Part shown: positions 27,144-35,678 of the stretch, piece by piece
Layout: each line of letters starts with the position of its first letter
Numbering within the stretch: position 1 is the first letter of the stretch
DNA from: Croceimicrobium sp963974215
GTDB taxonomy: Bacteria; Bacteroidota; Bacteroidia; Flavobacteriales; Schleiferiaceae
DNA length: 64,000 nucleotides
Reading direction: 5' to 3'
NCBI GenBank assembly: GCA_963974215.1
Contig: CAXBBL010000014.1
Coordinates: 26,229-90,228, forward strand
Notes under the pieces: model-generated
The model's input: the letters and a program-made list of their open reading frames with translations, nothing else
What the model was told of the DNA's origin: nothing
Database searches by the model: none
Position numbers and translations under genes: made by a program

Positions 27144-27276
27144 ATTTTTGCTTAGCCAAAAAAATTTGGTGCTCCACTTTGTGCACAGTAATTTTTAAAG
27201 GGAAAATCTCCTACAAGCTTGATTGAATTGTATTCTTCAAAAGATCAACAATCAATTTTCTTTCGAACTAAATTTC

Positions 27277-27304
27277 AAAGGCTCGCTGCGGCGGGCCTTT
27301 TTTT
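27277..27304 (+). terminator. Intrinsic terminator
   Basis: AAAGGCTCGC pairs with GCGGGCCTTT around a short loop, followed by a run of T. It lies 134 bp after the prohibitin-like stop codon, implying a long 3' untranslated region. Confidence 0.7.
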
Positions 27305-27393
27305 AGGCCTGGGCAATAGGTTTTCCTCTTTGGCTTCATGATTCTCTTTTTTGCAATTATTCTTATAGAGCTTAGTAGGATAAATTTATATTT

Positions 27394-27418
27394 AGCCTAG
27401 GATATTTTTGACTAGGCT
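27394..27418 (+). promoter_or_regulatory. Promoter -7 element inside a perfect dyad
   Basis: TATTTTTG (27403-27410) is an exact TAnnTTTG match. It is flanked by perfect 7-base inverted repeats AGCCTAG (27394-27400) and CTAGGCT (27412-27418), which looks like an operator overlapping the promoter. No clear -33 box is seen. Confidence 0.45.
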
Positions 27419-27432
27419 TGAGCTTTGTTTTA

Positions 27433-27594
27433 ATGCCAATGCGATTGATGCGTAAAGTTGGTGCAGATATTAACTTGTTAGTCTATGAAATATACGATGG
27501 GCTTTATAAAATTATTAGGCCAGTTTTCAGAAAGCGTTTTAATGTATTAATCTATTTCCTATTTTCGCCTTCCTTCGCGATTCTCAACCCCTAA
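27433..27594 (+). CDS. Possible small protein leading the DUF898-M48 operon
   Basis: An open frame of 53 codons (MPMRLMRKVGADINLL... ending SPSFAILNP) starts 15 bp after the dyad-flanked promoter and stops 11 bp before the DUF898 ATG. The product would be basic and amphipathic with aromatic residues and a hydrophobic stretch near the C-terminus (VLIYFLFSPSFAIL). It is unrecognised. A second -7-like box (TATTTTCG, 27560-27567) inside it could instead drive DUF898 alone, which would make this ORF spurious. Confidence 0.3.
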   Translation: MPMRLMRKVGADINLLVYEIYDGLYKIIRPVFRKRFNVLIYFLFSPSFAILNP

Positions 27595-27605
27595 ACAAAG
27601 TATAA

Positions 27606-28634
27606 ATGGAAGAACAAGGCCTTAATTCTGATGCTAACAATCTTTCGTCTAGTGGCACTGACGGAGCCCAAACCACTCAAAAACCAAAGATTAGACCTCA
27701 CCATAGAATTACATTCCATGGGAGTAGTATGCAGTATTTAGGCTTGGCTCTGTATAATTTACTACTAACTGTTCTTACTTTAGGCTTATATTATCCTTGG
27801 GCCAAATCAGCTATTAGAAAATTTTTGTGGCAGGAAACAGAAATCGATGGTTCCCGCTTTGACTGGCATGGAACGGGAAAAGAGATGTTTCGTGGTTTTA
27901 TTAAGGCCTATTTATTTTTAGGGCTTTTCTTTCTTTTGATAAATTTCGGCCCGATGTTTCTACCTCCTAGTTCAGTAATCTGGGTGGTGTTATTTTCCTA
28001 TTTAGTTCTCCTCGCTTTTGTGCCCTTAGCCATTCACGGTGCGATGCGTTATCGCCTATCGCGTACAAGCTTCAGAGGTATTCATTTTGGCTACAGAGGC
28101 GATTTGAAAGAGTTTTATGGAAAGGTTTCATTAGACTTTTTGTTTACCATTTTAACCCTTGGTATTTATGGCTACTGGTTGCAAATTAATGCGCGTAGAT
28201 ACATAATGAAACATTCTAGATTTGGGGATGTTTCGGCTAAGTTTAATGCTACTGGCGGCGATTTTTTAGGTTTGGCGATTGTTCAAGGCTTATTAATTGC
28301 GGTTACAATTTATATTTATACACCTTGGGCATTGATTAACTTTTATAAGTTTTACATCGAAAACACGGGGCTCGAGCAGAATGGCAAAACCTTCTATTTA
28401 AAATCAGACGCCAGAGGTGGAGCCTTTTTATGGGTGCTAATAAAGTCGGCTTTCATTACCGTATTTACTTTAGGTTTAGCAAGTCCAATTGCTAGTTTAT
28501 GGATTCATAAGTTTTACATAGAGTCGATTAGCTTATCTGGTGAATTTGATTTTGATGCGATTCAGCAAACTGAAAGATCTTATAAAGATGCCACTGGCGA
28601 TGATATGGCCGATATATTAGACCTGGACTTTTAA
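27606..28634 (+). CDS. DUF898 (YjgN-family) integral membrane protein
   Basis: A 342-residue inner-membrane protein. After a 35-residue polar N-terminus come repeated YjgN/DUF898 modules, each beginning with a hydrophobic helix and carrying LTLGLYYPWAKSAIRKFLW-, LTLGIYGYWLQINARRYIM- and FTLGLASPIASLWIHKFYI-type motifs. About six to seven membrane helices are expected. Biochemical function unknown. Its stop codon overlaps the start of the M48 protease gene (TAATG), so the two are translationally coupled; YjgN and M48 proteins are often neighbours. Confidence 0.88.
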   Translation: MEEQGLNSDANNLSSSGTDGAQTTQKPKIRPHHRITFHGSSMQYLGLALYNLLLTVLTLGLYYPWAKSAIRKFLWQETEIDGSRFDWHGTGKEMFRGFIKAYLFLGLFFLLINFGPMFLPPSSVIWVVLFSYLVLLAFVPLAIHGAMRYRLSRTSFRGIHFGYRGDLKEFYGKVSLDFLFTILTLGIYGYWLQINARRYIMKHSRFGDVSAKFNATGGDFLGLAIVQGLLIAVTIYIYTPWALINFYKFYIENTGLEQNGKTFYLKSDARGGAFLWVLIKSAFITVFTLGLASPIASLWIHKFYIESISLSGEFDFDAIQQTERSYKDATGDDMADILDLDF

Positions 28635-29830
28635 TGACGATTGAGGCGCATTTTATCGATGGACAAACGTCAAAGCGAAGAGCATGCCTTGTTACATTGC
28701 AGGCTAATTCTTTATCGATTGTTTATTTCGACGACTCACTGCAGGAAATACGGACGACTTGGCGAGTAGATGCCATTCTTCGGCAAGACCTTCGCACCAG
28801 TAGTAATTACATAAAGTACGGAGATTTTCCACATCAGGTCTTAGAATTTAATTCGGAGCAGGATTTATCCAGACTTATAGAATATTATCCTGAGGCTTTA
28901 TTTCATCAATCGGCTTATAATAAATTTAACGCTTTCGGCTGGAAGGGAATGGTTTCCGCCTTAGTGGGAGTTATCGTGGTGGCGGTGTTTTTCTTTATTT
29001 ATGGGGTTCCTTTTATAGCTGATAGCTTTGCGCGCAGCATTCCGAAGGAGTATGAGACTTATATCGGGAATAATTTTCGCGAAACCTATCTTCAATATCA
29101 AACTATCGATACACTTAGATCAGAACAAATTCAAAAGTTCTACGATCAGATGAACTTGGAATTAGACTATGATATTTCCGTGACAGTGGTAGATTCGAAA
29201 ATTATAAATGCTTTTGCCTTACCCGGTGGCTACATTGTAGTTTTTTCGGGCTTACTTGAAATGTTAGAGGAAGAAGATGAATTAGCGGGATTATTAGCGC
29301 ATGAAGCATCGCATATAAACGAAAGACATTCGCTTCGTTTGATTAGTAAAGATTTAGCCATGTATGTTCTTTTTGCTTCCTTAACTGGAGATGTGGGTGG
29401 CTTTTCCTCGATCTTGATTGAAAATAGCAATTTGGTTTCTAGTTTATCTTACTCCAGAAATTTTGAAAAAGAGGCCGATTTGGAGGGATTTGATCTTTTA
29501 GTTCAGTCGGGAATAAACCCAAAGGGAATGATCAGTCTCTTTACGAAATTTGAATCCATAAATAGTAAAATGGAACAAGAGCTTGCCAAGAAAATGGGTA
29601 AGGATAGCACAGATTTAGATGAATCTAGCGATACTACGAAAGCTTGGTATGTGAGATTTATTGAAAATGTACCAGAGATTTTATCAACCCATCCTATCCC
29701 TGAAAACAGAATTAGATATCTCAAAGAGGAAATGTCAAAGCTGGATCAAACCCTAACATTCCCTGATGATGATTCTCTTAAATTACATTTTGATAAACTA
29801 ATGAGGACAGGCGAAATCCCCGTTAATTAA
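28634..29830 (+). CDS. M48-family membrane-anchored zinc metallopeptidase
   Basis: A 398-residue peptidase. An N-terminal beta-rich domain (1-95) precedes one membrane segment (about 105-130, ALVGVIVVAVFFFIYGVPF). The M48 catalytic domain has HEASH at 223-227 and the third zinc ligand E280 in KEADLEG; the STHPIPENRIRYL motif near 350 is typical of the family. Topology suggests a periplasmic active site. Coupled to the DUF898 gene by a one-base start/stop overlap. A role in membrane-protein quality control or activation of a partner is inference. Confidence 0.9.
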   Translation: MTIEAHFIDGQTSKRRACLVTLQANSLSIVYFDDSLQEIRTTWRVDAILRQDLRTSSNYIKYGDFPHQVLEFNSEQDLSRLIEYYPEALFHQSAYNKFNAFGWKGMVSALVGVIVVAVFFFIYGVPFIADSFARSIPKEYETYIGNNFRETYLQYQTIDTLRSEQIQKFYDQMNLELDYDISVTVVDSKIINAFALPGGYIVVFSGLLEMLEEEDELAGLLAHEASHINERHSLRLISKDLAMYVLFASLTGDVGGFSSILIENSNLVSSLSYSRNFEKEADLEGFDLLVQSGINPKGMISLFTKFESINSKMEQELAKKMGKDSTDLDESSDTTKAWYVRFIENVPEILSTHPIPENRIRYLKEEMSKLDQTLTFPDDDSLKLHFDKLMRTGEIPVN

Positions 29831-29840
29831 AGTCAGTCAG

Positions 29841-29871
29841 AGTTCGATTAATTTTACGTCGAACTCAGGTT
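29841..29871. repeat. Solo repeat end with local hairpin
   Basis: The stretch TAATTTTACGTCGAACTCA (29849-29867) is the exact reverse complement of 22635-22653, the left end of the dispersed element. Locally GAGTTCGA and TCGAACTC form an 8-bp hairpin. It starts 10 bp after the M48 stop codon, between two convergent genes. Confidence 0.6.
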
Positions 29872-29990
29872 AATAGTTGATTCGGTTTTACTTTCACATA
29901 ATCACCACTAACCGATAATCTATTCGATAAACGGTAAAATTTTCTCGATAAAAGGTATTTGAGCTAGATTTTGTTTCGCTTAACTAAGCC

Positions 29991-31271
29991 TTAAAACAAT
30001 CTTTCGGGGAAGATTATCAGTTGTATGAAGTTGAATTCCAAGGAATTAAAGACCTCATTACGATTATTATCTAGGGCTAAATTTAAATTGGGCGTATAGC
30101 GTAGATTGGTGCGAAGAAGGAAACCCTGCAAGCGATTGGGTCTAATATCCCAGCCAAAACAAAGGCCATAAGCAACTTGGTCTTGTCGCACATCGTCTAT
30201 CAACTGTCCCTGATTCGTACTTTCTAAAGAAAGTCTTTCCCAGCTTACAAATGGACCAATAAAGGGAACAAAGCCATGGTAATCAAAAAGAGTAAGCGTT
30301 CCTTCTAAGGCTAAGGACCTTCGGCCCGCTTCACGGTTCCAACCAAAAGCACCATTACTCTGTTTGTAAGAGCGATAAGCAAGTTCTATCGAAAGGTCGG
30401 GCTTGTGAAAATAATAACCCGCGGAGAATTCGGGCATTACTGAATTGGCATAATTTCCATAGCTTTCGCTAAAAGCAGTAGAATTCGATTGATTCAGCCA
30501 AAAAGCGGAAGAAAAGCCGGCACCGATATAAAAGCCATCGAGTTTACCTTGCTCAGCCAGTAACTCTGTTACTTTTTGGGTTCTGCCAGACTCCCAGTCT
30601 TTTTCAGCACTAAGAGTCGTTTCCAGTAGAATGCGAAAAGAAGCGGTGAAATAGAGCTGATGATTTTCTATTTGAATTTTTTGTTCTGGACTTGTATAGT
30701 AGTCTTGCGAGGAACTTGTATTCCAATTTGCCCCAATATCCCATAAATAGTTACCACTTTGGTAGCTAAAGCCAGCAAGAATTGGCAGACCCGAATAATT
30801 TATCGTGGCATTTTCTTCGCCAATCTTTATGTTTTGCTGCCACTGATAGGAGGTGAAAGAAATGCCAACAAAAGGCCGAACCGCATTTTTCTTAATGCGC
30901 CAAGGGTAATACTTAAAGGCGGTTTCCACTTCTTTTTGATAGCGGATGGTATTGGTACCTAAGGTGCTTTGCGTAATTAATAGGGGAATAGCAATGTAAA
31001 AATCAGCATGACCCCAAAAGTGGGTGCCGCCAATTAATATTCGTGGCGTATGACTCGCATTGAGGCTAATTCTATTGGTGTTGGGATTTGTAATGGCAGA
31101 ATTAGAAATTTGGGTATTTGCACCTAAACCCAATTCATAATCCAATCCAACACTTAGCTGGGCAAAACGATGCCTTGATTTTTTATCAAGATAGACTTGG
31201 CCAAAAACTTGGAATTGGAAAATGCTGAAAAGCAAAATCAGGACTAAGGGCCGTCTTTTTCTAATCTCCAT
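29991..31271 (-). CDS. Outer-membrane beta-barrel protein of unknown function
   Basis: A 426-residue exported protein with a signal peptide ending FQVFGQ (about 25). The mature part consists of alternating aromatic beta-strands (for example FVPFIGPFVSWERL near 330) and ends IIFPERLF, with a C-terminal Phe as in barrel proteins. I do not recognise a named family. It faces the M48 gene tail to tail and is apparently monocistronic. Confidence 0.7.
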   Translation of the reverse strand: MEIRKRRPLVLILLFSIFQFQVFGQVYLDKKSRHRFAQLSVGLDYELGLGANTQISNSAITNPNTNRISLNASHTPRILIGGTHFWGHADFYIAIPLLITQSTLGTNTIRYQKEVETAFKYYPWRIKKNAVRPFVGISFTSYQWQQNIKIGEENATINYSGLPILAGFSYQSGNYLWDIGANWNTSSSQDYYTSPEQKIQIENHQLYFTASFRILLETTLSAEKDWESGRTQKVTELLAEQGKLDGFYIGAGFSSAFWLNQSNSTAFSESYGNYANSVMPEFSAGYYFHKPDLSIELAYRSYKQSNGAFGWNREAGRRSLALEGTLTLFDYHGFVPFIGPFVSWERLSLESTNQGQLIDDVRQDQVAYGLCFGWDIRPNRLQGFLLRTNLRYTPNLNLALDNNRNEVFNSLEFNFIQLIIFPERLF

Positions 31272-31398
31272 AAGGGCGAGCTTCTAAACCAAATTTTGTT
31301 TACTCTTGCCAAATTAGTAAAATAAGGCCTATGAAAATTGGTTAGCGATTTTCTTCTAAATGAATTGCAGCGGCCCTATTTACGGCACCATTCTATCT

Positions 31399-32388
31399 TT
31401 AAAAAAAGACCTTTACTAATTCCTCCTCCGAAATATTATTGAAGTACTCCGAGCTCTTTAATTCTTGCAGTGCTGCTAAAAGCTTTTCCTCCTGATGCTC
31501 TTTGCCAATTAGACCTTTAATTAGCGGTTCTAGGTCTTGGTTGACGAAGAAATCGCCGAAAATTTCCAATTCTGCAATCAATCCTTTTTCTACATTCAGA
31601 TGCGCTTCTACAAAACCTCCGGTAGTTTTCACTCCATTCTTTAAGCCGTATTTGGGCGAGTAGCCATAGTTCCAATGCCATTGACTGTATTTTTCGTCCG
31701 CTAGCGTTTGAATCGCTGTTTTGTCTGCCTCGCTTAATTCATAGGGAAGGGCATCGGGATATAAATGGGTGATGTGCTGCATTACGCTTTCGCCAAATTT
31801 AGCTACACCAATATCTTCTTTAAGATGTGTAGAAATATTGGTAACTCTACTGCGTACCGACTTCCTTGCTTTGCCCTCAAATTTCAGAGGATTCACATTT
31901 AACGCATCCGAAATGTCTTGGATTTCAGAGGCATATAATAAAGTGCCATGGTGCAAAACACGCTGTTTTTGATGATAAATATGCTCGGCATTGCCTGAAA
32001 ATTTTTGATCCTCAATCAGGATATCATTTCGGCCCGAGAAATGGGCTTCTACTCCTAACTGCGCTAAGACATCGATAATGGGCTGATTGTATTTTTTAAA
32101 ATCCACTTTGGCTCCTTCGTCACCATAGCCCATAATAAAAGTATAATTGAGATTACCTAAATCGTGATAAACCGCGCCGCCACCAGTAAGTCTGCGGACT
32201 ACGCGAATGCCCTTTTCTTTTACATATTCGGTATTTATTTCCGCCAATGTATTTTGGTGCTTGCCCACAACGATGGTATAATCGTTTTGCCAAAGCATGA
32301 AAATATTTTCATCAAAATTCTTGAGAAAGTACTCCTCGGTTGCTTGATTAAAATAGGGGTCGAGACTTTTATTGAGAATACAGAGCAT
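31399..32388 (-). CDS. lplA: Lipoate-protein ligase A
   Basis: Attaches free lipoate to lipoyl domains of 2-oxoacid dehydrogenases and the glycine cleavage system. The 329-residue protein has the catalytic-domain motifs FMLWQNDYTIVVGKHQN (about 30-46), RRLTGGGAVYHDLGNLNYTF (about 66-85) and the lysine-containing KFSGNAEHIYHQKQRVLHHGTLL near 125-150, plus the C-terminal accessory domain (about 245-329). Full length, apparently monocistronic. Confidence 0.95.
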   Translation of the reverse strand: MLCILNKSLDPYFNQATEEYFLKNFDENIFMLWQNDYTIVVGKHQNTLAEINTEYVKEKGIRVVRRLTGGGAVYHDLGNLNYTFIMGYGDEGAKVDFKKYNQPIIDVLAQLGVEAHFSGRNDILIEDQKFSGNAEHIYHQKQRVLHHGTLLYASEIQDISDALNVNPLKFEGKARKSVRSRVTNISTHLKEDIGVAKFGESVMQHITHLYPDALPYELSEADKTAIQTLADEKYSQWHWNYGYSPKYGLKNGVKTTGGFVEAHLNVEKGLIAELEIFGDFFVNQDLEPLIKGLIGKEHQEEKLLAALQELKSSEYFNNISEEELVKVFF

Positions 32389-32403
32389 GCCGTTTTATTT
32401 TAG

Positions 32404-32868
32404 TGAAGCGAAGGTAATTAAGAAGGATAAACATTAGCCCTCAAACAGAGTTCGCGGATAAATTAATATCTTCAGAATTTTGATGAAAAAAAAAGATACA
32501 GCCATGAGTCACAGCTATAACAGGGCTGAGAATATTTGGCGGAAGAATTTTCGATTTCAAAGGAAACAATAATCCTCGTCTTTTGTAAACAGTGACTTTC
32601 TTGCGCTCTGCTTGAATCCTACTTTTAACTAGTGGTCTAAGGCTTAACTTTTCGTAGCACTCATCTTGTCAATCTTGCTAGCTTTGCTTTCTTAGTCCTT
32701 GTTTACAGACCAATTTCAAAGAATCTGGCTATATTTAGCTCCTATAAATTTAAGTAGAATGGGCTAGCGTTATTTTCTTGCTCATTTATTAAACTCGACT
32801 AAAAAAGTACTTTACTTTTCCCAAAGATTGAAAATCTCAAGCGTAGGAATCTGGAGCATTATTTAGCT
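32404..32868. other. 465-bp intergenic region
   Basis: AT-rich with no clear repeat or strong hairpin. The only coding candidate is a 29-codon frame at 32483-32572 (+) for a very basic peptide (MKKKDTAMSHSYNRAENIW...), which I cannot support beyond its open frame. Confidence 0.3.
32409..32416 (-). promoter_or_regulatory. lplA promoter -7 element
   Basis: TACCTTCG on the minus strand matches 7 of 8 consensus positions, 20 bp before the ATG at 32388. Confidence 0.4.
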
Positions 32869-33486
32869 ATGAAACAAAAGTGTATTTTCATTATCGGTCC
32901 TGAAAGTTCGGGCAGCACCTTAATTGCCAAGATAATTTCAGCTGCCCTCAATGGTGATGATGGATGGAATGGCCGTGGCTTCAATTGTTGTAATTCTGCT
33001 TCTTGTGATAGCGAGAAGTATTTTTTATTGCCTTGCCGTGAAGTGCAACATTTGGTTTGTCACCGATCGCTGCCATTTTTTTTAAACCCCGAGTGGCCGC
33101 CCATTAAAGAGTGGCAGTCCGCTTATGATGCGCGATTCGTAATTTGCACCAGAGATAGTACCATTGCGCAAAGGTCCGTTTCGGAACGATTTGAAAGAAA
33201 GTTAGAAATTATCCAGAACCATCAAGCAGTGGCCAGGCAAATTATTAGCGATTTGCTTAGCAGCAATGCACAAAACTTTATCTGGTCCTACGAGACCTTT
33301 ATGTTTTTGAAAGAGGATTATTTACAACTGCTATTTGCATTTCTGGAGATCGAGAGTGAATTCGCGCCTGAAAGCTTAATGGATGCAAACCTAAAATACA
33401 TCAAAAACAACTCGGGAGAAAAACGGTCAAAGCCAGACAAACAAAGATTGATAAATCGGTTTAGGGACTCCTTAAAAAATCGTTGA
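32869..33486 (+). CDS. Sulfotransferase-like P-loop protein
   Basis: A 205-residue protein. GPESSGSTL at residues 10-18 resembles the 5'-phosphosulfate (PSB) loop of PAPS-dependent sulfotransferases, and VICTRDSTIAQRSVSERF (about 91-108) resembles the 3'-phosphate-binding segment with its Arg and Ser. Between them is an unusual Cys cluster (C40, C41, C46, C56, C64). No signal peptide or membrane segment. It stands alone, flanked by intergenic DNA, and could also be an uncharacterised P-loop NTPase. Acceptor unknown. Confidence 0.55.
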   Translation: MKQKCIFIIGPESSGSTLIAKIISAALNGDDGWNGRGFNCCNSASCDSEKYFLLPCREVQHLVCHRSLPFFLNPEWPPIKEWQSAYDARFVICTRDSTIAQRSVSERFERKLEIIQNHQAVARQIISDLLSSNAQNFIWSYETFMFLKEDYLQLLFAFLEIESEFAPESLMDANLKYIKNNSGEKRSKPDKQRLINRFRDSLKNR

Positions 33487-33597
33487 AAATCAAGCGAATC
33501 AGCTGCCTGAAATTATAAAATGTAACTATTGCTGTACGATTAAAAAAATAGCAACGTTTTTTGCGCAGTCACATTCGTAATTTAAATCAATGTCAAA

Positions 33598-33959
33598 ATG
33601 AAAGACCTCAAGAAAATCACCCTGCAATTGCCCGAATATATTCTCCTTGCCGCAGTGGTATTTTATTGGTTTTCCGCAGGCGTTGCGGTTAATTATGTCG
33701 CAATTACTTTAGTGATTGGTCTAATTCTGCAGATTGTTTTTAAATTTCGACTGCTAGGAATTGTATTACCTAGCTTGCTGATGCTAACGAGTTTCTATAT
33801 GCTTTTGGCGCTTATCTCTGAGTTTAATAAGTTCCCTACTTTTAATTACGAGGCTAAGAAATTGCTTTTCGTAGGTTAGCCATTTTTATGGGCAGCATGC
33901 TTGTATCGGGACTGATGTTTTTTAATTATGCCTTTCTGCCTTCCAAAGCTAAAGCGTAA
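33598..33959 (+). pseudogene. Small multi-pass membrane protein with a frameshift
   Basis: The intact frame (33598-33879) gives 93 residues with three membrane helices and stops after LLFVG. Shifting to the -1 frame at about 33874-33876 continues directly for 27 more codons (LAIFMGSMLVSGLMFFNYAF..., stop 33957-33959), supplying a fourth hydrophobic helix. Together they form a credible 120-residue four-helix protein, so one base is probably missing. No classic slippery heptamer is visible at the junction, so programmed frameshifting is less likely than a mutation or sequencing error. Family not recognised. Confidence 0.6.
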
Positions 33960-34189
33960 AACCAATTTATAGGGGAAGTTGGGCGGATTCGTCCCAAAGG
34001 AGGGATCAATTTTTAGTCATAACTATTGACCTGAGCTTGATATCAGCTAACTGATAACTGGAGATTAAGGAGCGTATGAGTATATGTCTATCTGTTAAGA
34101 TAATAATCCATTAGTATGATAAGAGTTTTTACACTTGCTGCTATTCTTGTTTTTAGAAGCCATTTGTAATAAGCGCAAAATTTAAGTTA

Positions 34190-35074
34190 ATGAATAATGT
34201 TCCGTTTATAAGTTTTAGGTCTGAACAGACAAGCAATCTTGGTTTCGAAATTGTTCCGATTGAACGAATTGCCCAGAACAGAAAGGAGCATACAGATCAT
34301 AATCCAGAGTTGGCCCATCAGCTTAAATTTTACAATTTAATTTATTTCACAGAGGGTAGGGGCCGACATTTTATTGACTTTCATTGGTACGATGTGGCGC
34401 CGGGTACATTAGTTTACCTGGCCAAAGAACAGGTGAGCGCCTTTGATTTTTCTAGCAACTTAAAGGGTTATTGTATAGTCTTTACCGATGATTTTTTCAT
34501 TGATTGTTTTTCAAGTTTAGCCAGTGATTTTGTGTTCCGCTTGTTTAATCCACAGTTGTTTTCACCTCTGCTGCAAATTCCGGCACAGTCCGATTTTGAT
34601 GATTACTTCTACTTGTTAAAGAAAGAGTTTGAGCAATCTTCATCTTTTAATTATGGCAAGATCATTAATGCTCTGTTTATAGTTTTGATTTCTAAGGCAG
34701 AAAGTATCAAACAAGAACAAACCTCCTTGCTTATAGAGACATCCAAAATCACGGTATTCAAGAATTTCAAAACCCTACTGGAGCAAAATTTTGGGCAAAG
34801 TCGCAGTGCGGATTTTTATGCTAAAAAGTTGGCCATAACTTACAAGCACCTAAATTCTATTTGCAAGGATCTGGTTAACAAAACAGCCAAGAATGTAATA
34901 GATGATTTCGTGATTCTTCAGGCGAAACGAAGCTTAATTAATTCTTCGGTAAAAAGTAATGAGTTAGCTTATCAATTGGGTTTTGAGGATCCTACTAATT
35001 TCTCGAAGTACTTTAAGAAGCATACCGGATTGACTCCAAATTTATTTGCCAAGTTCAACTCGACGATACATTAA
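34190..35074 (+). CDS. AraC-family transcriptional regulator
   Basis: A 294-residue regulator. Residues about 1-150 form a cupin-like sensor domain (FTEGRGRHFIDFHWYDVAPGTLVYL). The C-terminal 100 residues are the double helix-turn-helix: first HTH AKKLAITYKHLNSICKDL, second SNELAYQLGFEDPTNFSKYFKKHTGLTPN, the classic AraC signature. The ligand is unknown. The SnoaL-like gene starts 193 bp downstream on the same strand and is the most likely nearby target (inference). Confidence 0.93.
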   Translation: MNNVPFISFRSEQTSNLGFEIVPIERIAQNRKEHTDHNPELAHQLKFYNLIYFTEGRGRHFIDFHWYDVAPGTLVYLAKEQVSAFDFSSNLKGYCIVFTDDFFIDCFSSLASDFVFRLFNPQLFSPLLQIPAQSDFDDYFYLLKKEFEQSSSFNYGKIINALFIVLISKAESIKQEQTSLLIETSKITVFKNFKTLLEQNFGQSRSADFYAKKLAITYKHLNSICKDLVNKTAKNVIDDFVILQAKRSLINSSVKSNELAYQLGFEDPTNFSKYFKKHTGLTPNLFAKFNSTIH

Positions 35075-35125
35075 TATCCTCGGGTTTAGCTTTGTGGGAA
35101 TAATTTCAAACCGCTATCTAACTTT

Positions 35126-35140
35126 GGTCGAACTAAGGTT
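35126..35140. repeat. Weak match to the dispersed repeat end
   Basis: GGTCGAACTAAGGTT agrees at most positions with CGTCGAACTCAGGTT at 29857-29871. Too short to be certain. Confidence 0.25.
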
Positions 35141-35237
35141 ATTTGGGGGAGCTTGATATCGATACTACCTGTGCTAGAGGTTCGATTTTAACCATATTTC
35201 TACCCTTTTTCATCTTTCGATAGAACTTAGCTTCAGT

Positions 35238-35245
35238 CACCTTTG
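35238..35245 (+). promoter_or_regulatory. -7 element of the SnoaL-like gene
   Basis: CACCTTTG matches 7 of 8 consensus positions, 22 bp before the ATG at 35268. Confidence 0.35.
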
Positions 35246-35267
35246 CTTCAGAATTAAACAGAAAACA

Positions 35268-35675
35268 ATGACAAATAAAGATGTTATTACAGCCTTTTAT
35301 CAAAAAGCACTAACGGTTAATGCAGAGTATCGTCCCGAAGCAATATTAGCTGAAATTTTGGCGGATGATTTTGTTTCTAAAGGTTCGGTTGAACTAAAAA
35401 ACAAGCAGCAACTAATCGGCCAATTGGGCTTTTTCTGGCAACTGATTCCCAATCTAGAATGGGAGCCACAAGAAATTATTAACCAGGATAATCAGTATGT
35501 GGTAAGAAGTAAAGCTTCTGGTAATCCTAATGGTGACTTTATGGGTTTGCCAACAGATGGCTCGAAGGCTTTTAGTATTATGACCATTGATATTCACACG
35601 GTAGAAAATGGGAAAATCAAGGAAGTGCACCATCTAGAAGATTGGGGAACGGCTCTGAAGCAGCTAAAGTCTTAA
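35268..35675 (+). CDS. SnoaL/NTF2-like protein (ester cyclase-type)
   Basis: A 135-residue single-domain protein of the NTF2-like fold. The opening VITAFYQKAL, the central FWQLIPNLEWEPQEIINQDNQYVVRSKASG and the closing DIHTVENGKIKEVHHLEDWGTALKQL are the usual SnoaL-like order. These proteins bind or isomerise small hydrophobic molecules; the substrate here is unknown. It lies just after the AraC regulator. Its stop codon falls within a 9-bp direct repeat bordering a copy of the dispersed repeat. Confidence 0.85.
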   Translation: MTNKDVITAFYQKALTVNAEYRPEAILAEILADDFVSKGSVELKNKQQLIGQLGFFWQLIPNLEWEPQEIINQDNQYVVRSKASGNPNGDFMGLPTDGSKAFSIMTIDIHTVENGKIKEVHHLEDWGTALKQLKS

Positions 35676-35678
35676 AAC

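Noticed and set aside
32483..32572. 29-codon basic peptide ORF
   Set aside because: Open frame only; no ribosome site, conserved promoter or known family, and ORFs of this size are expected by chance.
33871..33880. Programmed -1 frameshifting in the small membrane protein
   Set aside because: No X-XXY-YYZ heptamer or downstream stem is evident; a mutation or sequencing error is simpler.
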